From Streptomyces sp. NBC_01351 (GTDB taxonomy: Bacteria; Actinomycetota; Actinomycetes; Streptomycetales; Streptomycetaceae), in contig NZ_CP108356.1 in NCBI RefSeq assembly GCF_036237315.1, positions 3,282,501-3,346,500 of the forward strand: 64,000 nucleotides of DNA, written 5' to 3'. Of the stretch, positions 29,353 through 37,432 are shown piece by piece. The translations under genes and the position numbers were made by a program. The notes below the pieces were generated by a model, which ran no database searches, was not told where the DNA came from, and saw only the letters and a program-made list of their open reading frames with translations. The stretch's first letter is position 1; every line of letters begins with the position of its first letter.

Positions 29353-30531
29353 TTACTTCGCAGCCGCGAGCTCGGCGGCCTTGTCGGCCGCGCCGTCCAT
29401 GGTGTCCACGCGCTGCACCAGCGGGTGGTTGGCGTCCGAGAGGATCTTGCGACCCAGCTCGGCGTTGTTGCCGTCGAGACGGACGACCAGCGGCTTGGTG
29501 ACCGCCTCGCCCTTGTCCGCGAGCAGCTGCAGCGCCTGGACGATGCCGTTGGCGACCTCGTCACAGGCGGTGATGCCACCGAAGACGTTGACGAAGACGG
29601 ACTTGACGTCCGGGTCGCCGAGGATGATCTCGAGACCGTTGGCCATGACGGCGGCGGAGGCGCCACCGCCGATGTCCAGGAAGTTGGCGGGCTTGACGCC
29701 GCCGTGGTTCTCGCCGGCGTAGGCGACGACGTCGAGGGTGCTCATGACGAGACCCGCGCCGTTGCCGATGATGCCGACCTCACCGTCGAGCTTGACGTAG
29801 TTGAGGTTCTTCGCCTTGGCGGCCGCCTCGAGCGGGTTCGCGGCAGCGTGGTCCACGAACTCCTCGTGGCCCGGCTGACGGAACTCGGCGTTCTCGTCGA
29901 GCGAGACCTTGCCGTCGAGGGCGATGACGTCGCCGTTGGCGACCTTCGCGAGCGGGTTGACCTCGACGAGGAGCGCGTCCTCGGCGATGAAGGTCGCCCA
30001 CAGGGTCACGAGGACCTCGGCGACCTTCTCGGCGACCTCGGCCGGGAACTGCGCCAGGGCGACGATCTCGCGGGCCTTCTCGATGGTCACGCCCTCGTTG
30101 GCGTTCACCGGGACCTTCGCGAGCTTCTCCGGGGTCTCCTCGGCGACCTGCTCGATGTCCATGCCGCCCGCGACCGAGGCCATGGCCAGGAAGGTGCGGT
30201 TGGTGCGGTCGAGGAGGTAGGAGACGTAGTACTCCTCCAGGATCTCCGGCGCGGTCTCGGCGATCATCACCTTGTGGACCGTGTGGCCCTTGATGTCCAT
30301 GCCGAGGATGTCCGTCGCACGGGCGACGGCCTCGTCCGGGGTGGCGGCAAGCTTCACGCCGCCGGCCTTGCCGCGGCCGCCGACCTTCACCTGCGCCTTG
30401 ACGACCGACTTGCCGCCCAGCCGCTCGGTGGCCTCGCGAGCCGCCTCAGGCGTGTCGATGACTTCACCGGCCAGCACCGGTACACCGTGCTTGGCGAAGA
30501 GGTCCCTCGCCTGGTACTCGAACAGGTCCAC
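29353..30531 (-). CDS. sucC: succinyl-CoA synthetase beta subunit
   Basis: The 392-residue ATP-grasp beta subunit. The N-terminus [18 protein letters not shown] is typical, followed by [20 protein letters not shown] (nucleotide-binding lysines), EVNPLAKV (metal-binding Glu/Asn), [14 protein letters not shown] and [13 protein letters not shown]. With SucD it makes ATP or GTP from succinyl-CoA. ATG 30531 is the first gene of the sucCD operon. Its roughly 280-bp upstream region contains the symmetrical GTGAC-N6-GTCAC at 30613-30628. Confidence 0.97.
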   Translation of the reverse strand: MDLFEYQARDLFAKHGVPVLAGEVIDTPEAAREATERLGGKSVVKAQVKVGGRGKAGGVKLAATPDEAVARATDILGMDIKGHTVHKVMIAETAPEILEEYYVSYLLDRTNRTFLAMASVAGGMDIEQVAEETPEKLAKVPVNANEGVTIEKAREIVALAQFPAEVAEKVAEVLVTLWATFIAEDALLVEVNPLAKVANGDVIALDGKVSLDENAEFRQPGHEEFVDHAAANPLEAAAKAKNLNYVKLDGEVGIIGNGAGLVMSTLDVVAYAGENHGGVKPANFLDIGGGASAAVMANGLEIILGDPDVKSVFVNVFGGITACDEVANGIVQALQLLADKGEAVTKPLVVRLDGNNAELGRKILSDANHPLVQRVDTMDGAADKAAELAAAK

Positions 30532-30809
30532 GCGCGTCCGTCCCTTGTCTTCAAAGATTCGCAGTGATTCGCGGTTGTCTGCTATCTGCGTGGGCGTGCC
30601 GCGGAGGGCAACGTGACGGCGCTGTCACAAGGAAGGCGCACACGGTGACCGTGGACGCGGCATGTCCGTCCCGCAGGTTATCCCTGTGGGACGTAGGTCC
30701 CTAAATCGCAGATCACACCTGAGCGGTGATACCTGTCACAGATCGCCTCACGGTTGAGCTGGAACTTCGTGCGATCTACCCATTCCCACGGTGGCTCGGT
30801 CCGGGCCCG
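30532..30809. other. intergenic region between sucC and the VWA gene, with palindromes
   Basis: No gene is visible in these 278 bp, which carry the sucCD promoter region and the 3' end of the VWA operon. GTGAC-GGCGCT-GTCAC (30613-30628) is a perfect 5-bp-arm inverted repeat about 85 bases upstream of sucC and may be an operator. Its 8-bp inner spacing between GTGA and TCAC does not fit the CRP consensus (6). GTCCCGCAGG-TTATC-CCTGTGGGAC (30668-30692) is a 10-bp hairpin with one wobble pair, a candidate terminator for the VWA operon. Confidence 0.55.
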
Positions 30810-32117
30810 TCACGGCACGGGGAGGGGCCGCTTCTCGAGCGCCGCGGCCATCACCTCGGGGAACAGGTCGGGGGTGCAGGCGAAGGCCGGCGCCCCAAGC
30901 GCCGCAAGGGCGGCGGCGTGCTCGCGGTCGTAGGCCGGGGCGCCCTCGTCGGACAGCGCCAGCAGGGTCACGAACTCGACCCCCGACGCCTTCATCGCGG
31001 CGACCCGCTTCAGCATCTCGTTGCGTATGCCGCCCTCGTAAAGGTCGCTGATGAGAACGACGACGGTGTCGGCGGGTCGGGTGATCTTCGACTGGCAGTA
31101 GGCCAGGGCCCGGTTGATGTCGGTGCCACCGCCCAGCTGGGTGCCGAACAGAACGTCCACCGGGTCGTCGAGCTGGTCCGTCAGGTCCACGACGGCGGTG
31201 TCGAAGACGACCAGCCTGGTCGCGATCGACCGCATCGAGGCCAGCACCGCCCCGAACACGGAGGCGTAGACGACGGAGGCCGCCATCGAACCCGACTGGT
31301 CGATGCAGAGGATCACCTCCTTCTTCACCGACTGCGCCGCCCGGCCGTAGCCGATCAGCCGTTCGGGGACGACGGTGCGGTACTCCGGCAGGTAGTTCTT
31401 GAGGTTGGCCCGGATCGTGCGGTCCCAGTCGATGTCGTGGTGGCGGGGCCGGCTGATCCGGGCGGACCGGTCGAGCGCGCCGGTGAGCGTGGCCCGCGTC
31501 TTGGCCGCGAGCTTCTTCTCCAACTGCTCGACGACCTTCCGGACGACGGCCCGCGCCGTCTCCTTCGTCGTCTCGGGCATCGCCTTGTTCAGGGAGAGCA
31601 GGGTGCCGACCAGATGGACGTCGGGCTCCACGGCCTCCAGCATCTCGGGCTCCAGCAGCAGGGCGGACAGGCCGAGCCGCTCGATCGCGTCGCGCTGCAT
31701 CACCTGGACCACGGAGCTGGGGAAATACGTACGGATGTCCCCGAGCCACCGGGCCACGTTCGGCGCGGAGCCGCCCAGCCCGGCCGACCGCTCGCCGGAC
31801 CCCTTCCGGGACCGCTCACCACCCCCACCGCCGCCGTACAGCGCCCCGAGAGCGGCGTCCATGGCCGCGTCCCGCCCGCTCAGCGCACACCCGGTCCCAT
31901 CGGCCTCTCCCCCACCGAGCACCATCCGCCACCGCCGCAACCGCCCCTCGCCCACGGCGCTGCTCGCGGCCATCCCCTGGCCACTCCGCAGCCCGCCCGG
32001 CCCGCCGCCGGCGGCGGTGCCGGCGTCGTCCGGGCCTCCTCCGGTCGGCTGCCCGTCCGGCGCGACCGCCTGATGCGCGCCCGCTCGGAGCTCCGCCTGG
32101 TTTCCCGTCATGGCCAT
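30810..32117 (-). CDS. VWA (von Willebrand A) domain protein of the MoxR/DUF5682 operon (YehP-like)
   Basis: A 435-residue cytoplasmic protein. About 100 N-terminal residues are Gly/Ala-rich, then a helical region (VVQVMQRDAIERLGL, LVGTLLSLNKAMPE) and a C-terminal VWA domain from about 260. The MIDAS metal site is complete: DQSGSM, the Thr in GGGTDINRA and the Asp in ISDLYEGG. VWA proteins paired with MoxR ATPases act as adaptors in ATP-dependent assembly of metal or protein complexes. ATG 32117 has a GGGGGA ribosome site; an ATG at 32111 is also in frame. It is the last gene of the operon, separated from DUF5682 by 150 bp that hold a 3' repeat copy. Confidence 0.85.
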   Translation of the reverse strand: MAMTGNQAELRAGAHQAVAPDGQPTGGGPDDAGTAAGGGPGGLRSGQGMAASSAVGEGRLRRWRMVLGGGEADGTGCALSGRDAAMDAALGALYGGGGGGERSRKGSGERSAGLGGSAPNVARWLGDIRTYFPSSVVQVMQRDAIERLGLSALLLEPEMLEAVEPDVHLVGTLLSLNKAMPETTKETARAVVRKVVEQLEKKLAAKTRATLTGALDRSARISRPRHHDIDWDRTIRANLKNYLPEYRTVVPERLIGYGRAAQSVKKEVILCIDQSGSMAASVVYASVFGAVLASMRSIATRLVVFDTAVVDLTDQLDDPVDVLFGTQLGGGTDINRALAYCQSKITRPADTVVVLISDLYEGGIRNEMLKRVAAMKASGVEFVTLLALSDEGAPAYDREHAAALAALGAPAFACTPDLFPEVMAAALEKRPLPVP

Positions 32118-32182
32118 ACGTCCGTCCCCCTGCACTCGTCATCTCCACCGACCTTCACGGCCGCCACCTTCAACCCCTCCGG

Positions 32183-32245
32183 CGGGCGCACTCAGCCCCG
32201 CCGGCGATTGAGGCGCGGGGCCCGGGGCAGCGCCCCGGCAATGGC
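32183..32245 (-). repeat. dispersed 3' repeat copy after the DUF5682 gene
   Basis: Read on the minus strand it contains CCGGGGCGCTGCCCCGG (hairpin), then CCCGCGCCTCAATCGCCGGCGGGGCTGA, the family core, starting about 20-50 bp after the DUF5682 stop. It interrupts the operon between DUF5682 and the VWA gene and could attenuate or process the transcript there. Confidence 0.75.
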
Positions 32246-32267
32246 GCCGCACCCGGCAACCGCGCCC

Positions 32268-34556
32268 TCAGGCCACCGCACCGGCGAGCAGCAGCCGAAC
32301 CAGCGGCACGACCGCGTCCGCCCGCTCCGGGTCCAGCTCCGGCGCGAAGCCCTCGGGGGCCTCGCCCGAGGGAGCCACCGAGCCCGGCCGCCCGCCAGGG
32401 CCCCGGCGGACCAGCTCGCCCAGCGTGCGCTTCACCCCCGGCTCGTACGCCCCGAACGTGCGCCGCAGCAGCGGCAGTACATCGGTGAACGCGCGCTCCG
32501 GGACCCCCACCAGCCAGCTGTCGATCAGGCCCAGCAGCCGCTCGTCGTGGACGAGCAGCGTGCCGCCGCCCGAACTCCCGCCCGCGAAGCCCTCGATCCA
32601 GCCCGCCGCGTCGGCCGGCTCGGCCGCCGGTGACAGCGCGAGCCCCATCAGCCGGGCCGTCTCCTCGGCCGGCAGCCGCCCGTCGTCGAGCAGCAGCCTG
32701 GCCGCCCGGCCGCGGATCAGGCCGGGCACGGTGTCCCGGCCGGCCAGCGTCCGCAGCACCGCGGACCAGCGCTCGCGCAGCCCCTCCTCCGCGTCCGCGA
32801 ACAGCCCGATCGCGCCGTGCACCCCGTCCACGTGGCCCCGCAGCTCCGCCGCCGCGTCGGCGTCGAGCCCGGTCGCGCAGGCCGACGGGAGGGCCACGCA
32901 TATCCGCTCGGCGAGGCCGGTCGCCACCGTGGCGAGGGCCGCCGCGTCGGTGCCCCGGACGTCCCCGTACCGCAGCGAACGGGCCAGCGCCGGCAGGGCC
33001 TTCGCGAGCCGCGCCACATCGGTGTCCAGCGCCGCCCGGTCGGCGAGGGCCCTCAGCACGGCGGGCAGTGCCTCGGACAGCCCGGCCAGCAGGCACTGCT
33101 CGGCCAGTGCCGTGACCTCGCCCAGTTCCTCGGCGGCGGCCGCTTCGGTCTCGGCCTTGGCGGTGGCCGCCGCCAGGACGGTGGTCCCCCATATGCCGGC
33201 CTCGGCGACCCGCACCGACAGCTCCGGCTCCCACCGGAGCCGCCAGGTCTCCCGGAAGGTCCCGGTGCTGCCCCGGGAGGCGGTCGGCCTGCCCCACTCG
33301 ATCCCGAGCAGCCGCAGCCGGTGCAGCAGCAGGGACTTCGCGGCGTCGGTGTCCTTGCGGAGGTCCAGTTCCAGTTCGCGGTCGTGCGCCTCGGCCTTGA
33401 GGCGCAGCGAGCGCTGCTGCCGGGTGAGGTCGCGCTGGAGCGGTACAACGGGAGCGCCGTCGGGGACCTCTCCGAGCACGTCGCCGACCACCAGGCGGTC
33501 CTCGATCAGCGCGAGCGGTACGTCGGAGCCGTCGCACATCACCGCGCGGACGGCCTCCAGCGTCTCGGTGAGCCCGGGCAGCGGTCTCCCCCGCATCGCG
33601 GCCAGGGTCTCGGCCAGCCGGACCGCCTCGATCACGTGCGCCGAGGAGACCTGCCGGTCCTCCTCCCGCAGCAGGCCGGCGACCTTGGTCAGCCATCGTT
33701 CGACGGGCCGGTCGCGGGCCGCGAAGAGGTGGGCGTACCAGCCGGGCGAGGTGATGCCCGCCCCGTACCCGCCGGCCCGGGCGAGCCTGCGGTGGGTCCA
33801 GGGCACCCAGGTGGTCTCCACCTTGACCTTCGGGAGGCCGGTGAGCAGCGCCTTGTCCGCGGCGACGGTGGTCTTCGCGCGCAGTGCCGGGACATGCCAG
33901 GCCCCGCAGACCACGGCGTACCGGTCGCCGAACTCCCTGCGGGCGGCGCGCATGCGCTGGCGCATGTACGCCTCGCGCACGAGGTCCCGGGCGTGGCCGC
34001 CGTCGCCGTACGCCTCCCGCAGGGCGCCCATGGCCTCGCCGAGCGCCTCGAACGCGCCCAGCGCGTCGGCCTCCTTGGCCCCCCGGTGTTCGACCACGTC
34101 CTCCCACCAGCGCTCGGGGTCGTCGTACCCGGCGGTCTCGGCCAGCACCGCGAGGGGGTCCACCCGGACGGGATCGGCTCCCTCGTCCCCGTCTTCCCCT
34201 TGCGCCGCCTTCCCCGCCTCCCCGACGGCGAGCGAGTGCGCGGCCGGCAGGTCCATGAACCGCACCGGTACGCCCGCCTGCTGCGCCCAGCGGATGGCGA
34301 CCCATTCCGGGGAGAACTCGGCCAGCGGCCAGAACGCGGCCCGGCCCGGGTCGTCCGCGGCGTGGGCGAGCAGCGCCACGGGGGGCCGCATGCCCGGGTC
34401 GGCGGCGAGTGCGAGGAGGGCGTCCCCCTCGGGCGGGCCCTCGATCAGGACCGCCGCCGGCCGGGCGGTCTCCAGGGCGGCCCGCACCGCGCGGGCCGAC
34501 CCGGGCCCGTGGTGCCGTACGCCCAGCAGCAGGGGGCCCTCGGGGCTCGGGCTCAT
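32268..34556 (-). CDS. DUF5682-family protein (YehM-like), middle gene of MoxR/VWA operon
   Basis: A 762-residue, mostly helical cytoplasmic protein. The N-terminus LLLGVRHHGPGSARAV is characteristic of DUF5682, with ALLIEGPP-type (VLIEGPPEGD) and VRFMDLPAAHSLA strands after it. E. coli YehM has a similar size and operon position. It contains no catalytic motif I can name, though the paired His (RHHG) and the strand-end acidic residues suggest a possible metal site. ATG 34556 overlaps the stop of the AAA+ gene as ATGA, so translation is coupled. Genes of this type co-occur with MoxR, VWA and SWIM proteins; the function of the set is unknown. Confidence 0.82.
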   Translation of the reverse strand: MSPSPEGPLLLGVRHHGPGSARAVRAALETARPAAVLIEGPPEGDALLALAADPGMRPPVALLAHAADDPGRAAFWPLAEFSPEWVAIRWAQQAGVPVRFMDLPAAHSLAVGEAGKAAQGEDGDEGADPVRVDPLAVLAETAGYDDPERWWEDVVEHRGAKEADALGAFEALGEAMGALREAYGDGGHARDLVREAYMRQRMRAARREFGDRYAVVCGAWHVPALRAKTTVAADKALLTGLPKVKVETTWVPWTHRRLARAGGYGAGITSPGWYAHLFAARDRPVERWLTKVAGLLREEDRQVSSAHVIEAVRLAETLAAMRGRPLPGLTETLEAVRAVMCDGSDVPLALIEDRLVVGDVLGEVPDGAPVVPLQRDLTRQQRSLRLKAEAHDRELELDLRKDTDAAKSLLLHRLRLLGIEWGRPTASRGSTGTFRETWRLRWEPELSVRVAEAGIWGTTVLAAATAKAETEAAAAEELGEVTALAEQCLLAGLSEALPAVLRALADRAALDTDVARLAKALPALARSLRYGDVRGTDAAALATVATGLAERICVALPSACATGLDADAAAELRGHVDGVHGAIGLFADAEEGLRERWSAVLRTLAGRDTVPGLIRGRAARLLLDDGRLPAEETARLMGLALSPAAEPADAAGWIEGFAGGSSGGGTLLVHDERLLGLIDSWLVGVPERAFTDVLPLLRRTFGAYEPGVKRTLGELVRRGPGGRPGSVAPSGEAPEGFAPELDPERADAVVPLVRLLLAGAVA

Positions 34557-35659
34557 ACCGTCACCTCCCGGCAGGCGCGGTAGAAGTCCTTCCAGCCGTC
34601 GCGCTCGCGGACCACGGCCTCCAGGTACTCCTGCCAGACGACCTTGTCGGCGGCGGGGTCGCGGACGACGGCGCCGAGGATCCCCGCGGCCACGTCGGAG
34701 GGGCGCAGCACGCCGTCCCCGAAGTGGGCGGCGAGGGCGAGGCCTCCGGTGACGACGGAGATGGCCTCGGCCGTGGACAGGGTGCCGCTGGGGGACTTCA
34801 CCTTGGTGCGGCCGTCGTCGGTGACCCCGTCGCGCAGCTCGCGGAAGACGGTGACGACGCGGCGGATCTCTTCCAGGCCCTCGGGCGCGGCCGGCAGGTC
34901 GAGGGCGCGGCCCATCTGGTCGACGCGGCGGGCGACGATGTCCACCTCGGCGTCGGCCGTGGCGGGCAGCGGCAGGACCACGGTGTTGAAGCGGCGGCGC
35001 AGCGCGCTGGAGAGCTCGTTGACCCCGCGGTCGCGGTCGTTGGCGGTGGCGATGAGGTTGAACCCGCGCACGGCCTGCACCTCTTCGCCGAGCTCCGGTA
35101 TCGGCAGGGTCTTCTCGGACAGGACGGTGATGAGGGTGTCCTGGACGTCGGCCGGGATACGGGTGAGCTCCTCGACGCGGGCGGTCATGCCGTCGGCCAT
35201 GGCCCGCATGACGGGGCTGGGGACGATCGCTTCGCGGCTGGGGCCGTGGGCCAGGAGCCGGGCGTAGTTCCAGCCGTAGCGGATGGCCTCCTCGGGGGTG
35301 CCGGCGGTGCCTTGGACGAGGAGGGTGGAGTCTCCGCTGACCGCGGCCGCGAGGTGTTCGGACACCCAGGTCTTGGCGGTGCCGGGGACTCCGAGCAGGA
35401 GCAGGGCGCGGTCGGTCGCGAGGGTGGTGACGGCGACTTCGACGATGCGGCGCGGCCCGACGTACTTGGGTGTGATGACCGTGCCGTCGGCGAGGGTGCC
35501 GCCCTGCAGGTAGGTGGCGACGGCCCACGGAGAGAGCTTCCAGCGGGTCGGGCGAGGCCGGTCGTCGGCGGCCGCCAGGGCTTTCAGTTCGTGTGCGAAG
35601 GCGTCTTCGGCGTGCGGTCGCAGGGCCTCGGCTCCGCTGCCGTTCTCGTGCTTGGTCAT
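34553..35659 (-). CDS. MoxR-type AAA+ ATPase (YehL-like)
   Basis: A 368-residue ATPase. The Walker A motif is GVPGTAKT (90-97), sensor 1 is IATANDRDRG, the arginine-finger region is LSSALRRRFN, and a C-terminal lid follows. At the Walker B position the usual DE appears as EE in TARVEELTRIP, so the first acidic residue is Glu. MoxR ATPases work with VWA partners to remodel or activate target complexes. ATG 35659 has a GGAGGGGG ribosome site 3-8 bases upstream; the longer frame has none. It heads the operon AAA+ - DUF5682 - VWA, divergent from the SWIM gene across a 134-bp region with a 10-bp inverted repeat. Confidence 0.9.
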   Translation of the reverse strand: MTKHENGSGAEALRPHAEDAFAHELKALAAADDRPRPTRWKLSPWAVATYLQGGTLADGTVITPKYVGPRRIVEVAVTTLATDRALLLLGVPGTAKTWVSEHLAAAVSGDSTLLVQGTAGTPEEAIRYGWNYARLLAHGPSREAIVPSPVMRAMADGMTARVEELTRIPADVQDTLITVLSEKTLPIPELGEEVQAVRGFNLIATANDRDRGVNELSSALRRRFNTVVLPLPATADAEVDIVARRVDQMGRALDLPAAPEGLEEIRRVVTVFRELRDGVTDDGRTKVKSPSGTLSTAEAISVVTGGLALAAHFGDGVLRPSDVAAGILGAVVRDPAADKVVWQEYLEAVVRERDGWKDFYRACREVTV

Positions 35660-35716
35660 GGTCCCCCTCCAATGCTCGGCAGCCGCTCCCGACTGCTGGT
35701 TCCAAGGTGCACCACG

Positions 35717-35773
35717 CCACTGACAACGGGCCCTATTCATAGCGTTGTTGCAGGTCAGAGCGATTGTCAGTGG
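35717..35773. promoter_or_regulatory. paired inverted-repeat arms flanking the divergent promoters of the MoxR and SWIM genes
   Basis: CCACTGACAA (35717-35726) and TTGTCAGTGG (35764-35773) are perfect 10-bp inverse copies, 37 bp apart. Between them on the minus strand are candidate promoter hexamers (CTGACC, 17 bp, TAGGGC). The right arm lies 7 bp before TACGGT (35781-35786), the likely leaderless -10 of the SWIM gene. Two half-sites bound by one regulator could control both operons. Confidence 0.6.
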
Positions 35774-35793
35774 GGGTCTCTACGGTTGTTGAC

Positions 35794-37137
35794 ATGACTG
35801 AGCAGGGGGTCCGCTGGACAGCGGAACAGGTACTGGCTCTGGCTCCTGACGATGCCTCACGCAAGGCGGGAAGCAGACTCGGCGGGACGGGGCCGTGGTC
35901 GCAGATCGGAGGTTCCGCTTCCGGTTCTGTATGGGGGTTGTGCAAGGGCAGCGGCCGCACGCCGTACCGGACGGTCGTGGACCTGACGGGACCGGCATAC
36001 AAGTGCTCTTGCCCGAGCCGGAAGTTCCCGTGCAAGCACGCGCTGGGGCTGCTGCTGCTCTGGTCCGCCGAGGGGGTGGGCGAGCCCGGGGAGGCGCCGG
36101 ACTGGGCCGCGCAGTGGCTGGCGGACCGGGCGGCGAAGGCCGCCCGCCCGGCTGCCGGGGCGGCCGGTCCGGTGGACGCGGAAGCCGCGCGGAAGCGGGC
36201 CGAGCGGCGGGCCTCGCGGATCGGCGCGGGTGTCACCGAGCTGGAGCAGCGGCTGGCCGATGTGCTGCGCGGCGGCCTCGCGGGCCAGGAGCAGGCCGGA
36301 TACGCGGCGTGGGAGGAGACGGCGGCCCGGATGGTGGACGCCCAGGCTCCGGGACTGGCGGGGCGGGTACGGGAGTTGGGGACGATACCCAGTTGCGGGC
36401 CCGGCTGGCCCGCCCGGATGCTGGAGGAGGCGGCGCTGCTGCACTTGCTGGACCGGGCCTGGCTCGGTGTGGCCGGGCTGCCCGAACAGCTGGCCGCGAC
36501 GGTGCGCAGCCGAGTGGGACTGCCGGCCTCCGGGGAGGGGGAGGCCGTACGGGACCGCTGGCTGGTGCTGGCCCAGTACGACTCGGCGTCACCGGACGGC
36601 CGGCTCACCACCCGCCGGATATGGCTGCGCGGGCTGGCGGGCGGGCGGCCGGCCCTGGTGCTGGACTTCGGACCGCCCGGGCGGCCACCGGGGCTGGCGC
36701 TGCCCGTGGGGCTGGTGCTGGAGGCGGAGATCCGCTTCCGGCCCGGGTCGGCGGGGCTGCGGGCGGACCTCGGGGAGAGATTCGCGGCGGCCATGCCGTG
36801 CACGGAGGTTCCGGCCGGGGTGAGCACGGGGGCGGCGCTGGAGGCGTACGGGGCGGCACTGCGGGATGACCCGTGGCTGGAGTCCTGGCCTGTGGTGCTG
36901 GGCCCGGTGGTTCCGATACCGGGAGAGCTCGGCTGGCAGCTGGCGGACGCGGAGGGCACCTCCGCGTTGCCTGTGCCGCTCACGGGGACGGGCAGCCGGT
37001 CCCGCGGGGGCCTGTGGCAGCTGGCCGCACTGTCGGGCGGGGGTCCGGTGACGGTGTTCGGCGAATGCGGTCACCGGGGATTCACCCCGCTGACGGCCTG
37101 GCAGCCGGGCTCACCGGAGCCGGTGGCCCTGGGCTGA
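35794..37137 (+). CDS. SWIM zinc-finger protein (YehQ-like)
   Basis: A 447-residue protein. The SWIM signature CxC..CxH is complete at C71, C73, C80 and H82 (KCSCPSRKFPCKHALG); it binds zinc and usually mediates DNA or protein contacts. The rest is helical then beta-rich, with RLTTRRIWLRGL and VLDFGPPGRPP, and has no enzyme motif I recognise. ATG 35794 follows TACGGT by 7 bases, so the mRNA may be leaderless. The gene is divergent from the AAA+ operon, as SWIM genes are in related clusters, and is followed by the DUF5691 gene after 295 bp. Confidence 0.88.
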   Translation: MTEQGVRWTAEQVLALAPDDASRKAGSRLGGTGPWSQIGGSASGSVWGLCKGSGRTPYRTVVDLTGPAYKCSCPSRKFPCKHALGLLLLWSAEGVGEPGEAPDWAAQWLADRAAKAARPAAGAAGPVDAEAARKRAERRASRIGAGVTELEQRLADVLRGGLAGQEQAGYAAWEETAARMVDAQAPGLAGRVRELGTIPSCGPGWPARMLEEAALLHLLDRAWLGVAGLPEQLAATVRSRVGLPASGEGEAVRDRWLVLAQYDSASPDGRLTTRRIWLRGLAGGRPALVLDFGPPGRPPGLALPVGLVLEAEIRFRPGSAGLRADLGERFAAAMPCTEVPAGVSTGAALEAYGAALRDDPWLESWPVVLGPVVPIPGELGWQLADAEGTSALPVPLTGTGSRSRGGLWQLAALSGGGPVTVFGECGHRGFTPLTAWQPGSPEPVALG

Positions 37138-37432
37138 CCGGGCCGGAAAACAAGGGAAAACGCTGGGGGCCTGGGGGGTCCTGTGTCCTCTCGCGAGGAC
37201 GGCGGGAAGTACGCGGCGGCGCGGGGGCGCCGGCGTGTTGGCGACGAGAAGCCGGGGGGCTTGCATGAGCGACAACCACGCCAGTTGAGCGCAGTTGAAC
37301 GAGTCGGACAGGTCGAGCAGGGCCGGCAGGCCGAGCAGGCCTGACGGGGCATGGACGGCTCCGGTCCCGCGGAGGGGGCGGGACCGGAGCGCGGGACACG
37401 GAGCGGGAAGAGCGGGGAGAGGGAGGGGCGCG
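37138..37432. other. intergenic region upstream of the DUF5691 gene
   Basis: No gene, tRNA or clear terminator is visible in these 295 bp. A short-range repeat CAGTTGA-GCG-CAGTTGA occurs near 37280-37300, and the final 60 bases are strongly purine-rich, ending in the DUF5691 ribosome site. Open frames that extend the downstream gene into this region lack ribosome sites. Confidence 0.5.

Noticed and set aside
30613-30628. Canonical CRP/cAMP site before sucC
   Set aside because: GTGA and TCAC are 8 bp apart rather than 6, so it does not meet the CRP consensus.
32170-35726. Very long open frames antisense to or in other frames of the DUF5682/AAA+ genes (for example an apparent 711-residue frame)
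   Set aside because: High G+C removes stop codons from shadow frames. The products are Arg/Gly/Pro-rich without motifs, while the chosen frames carry family motifs and ribosome sites.
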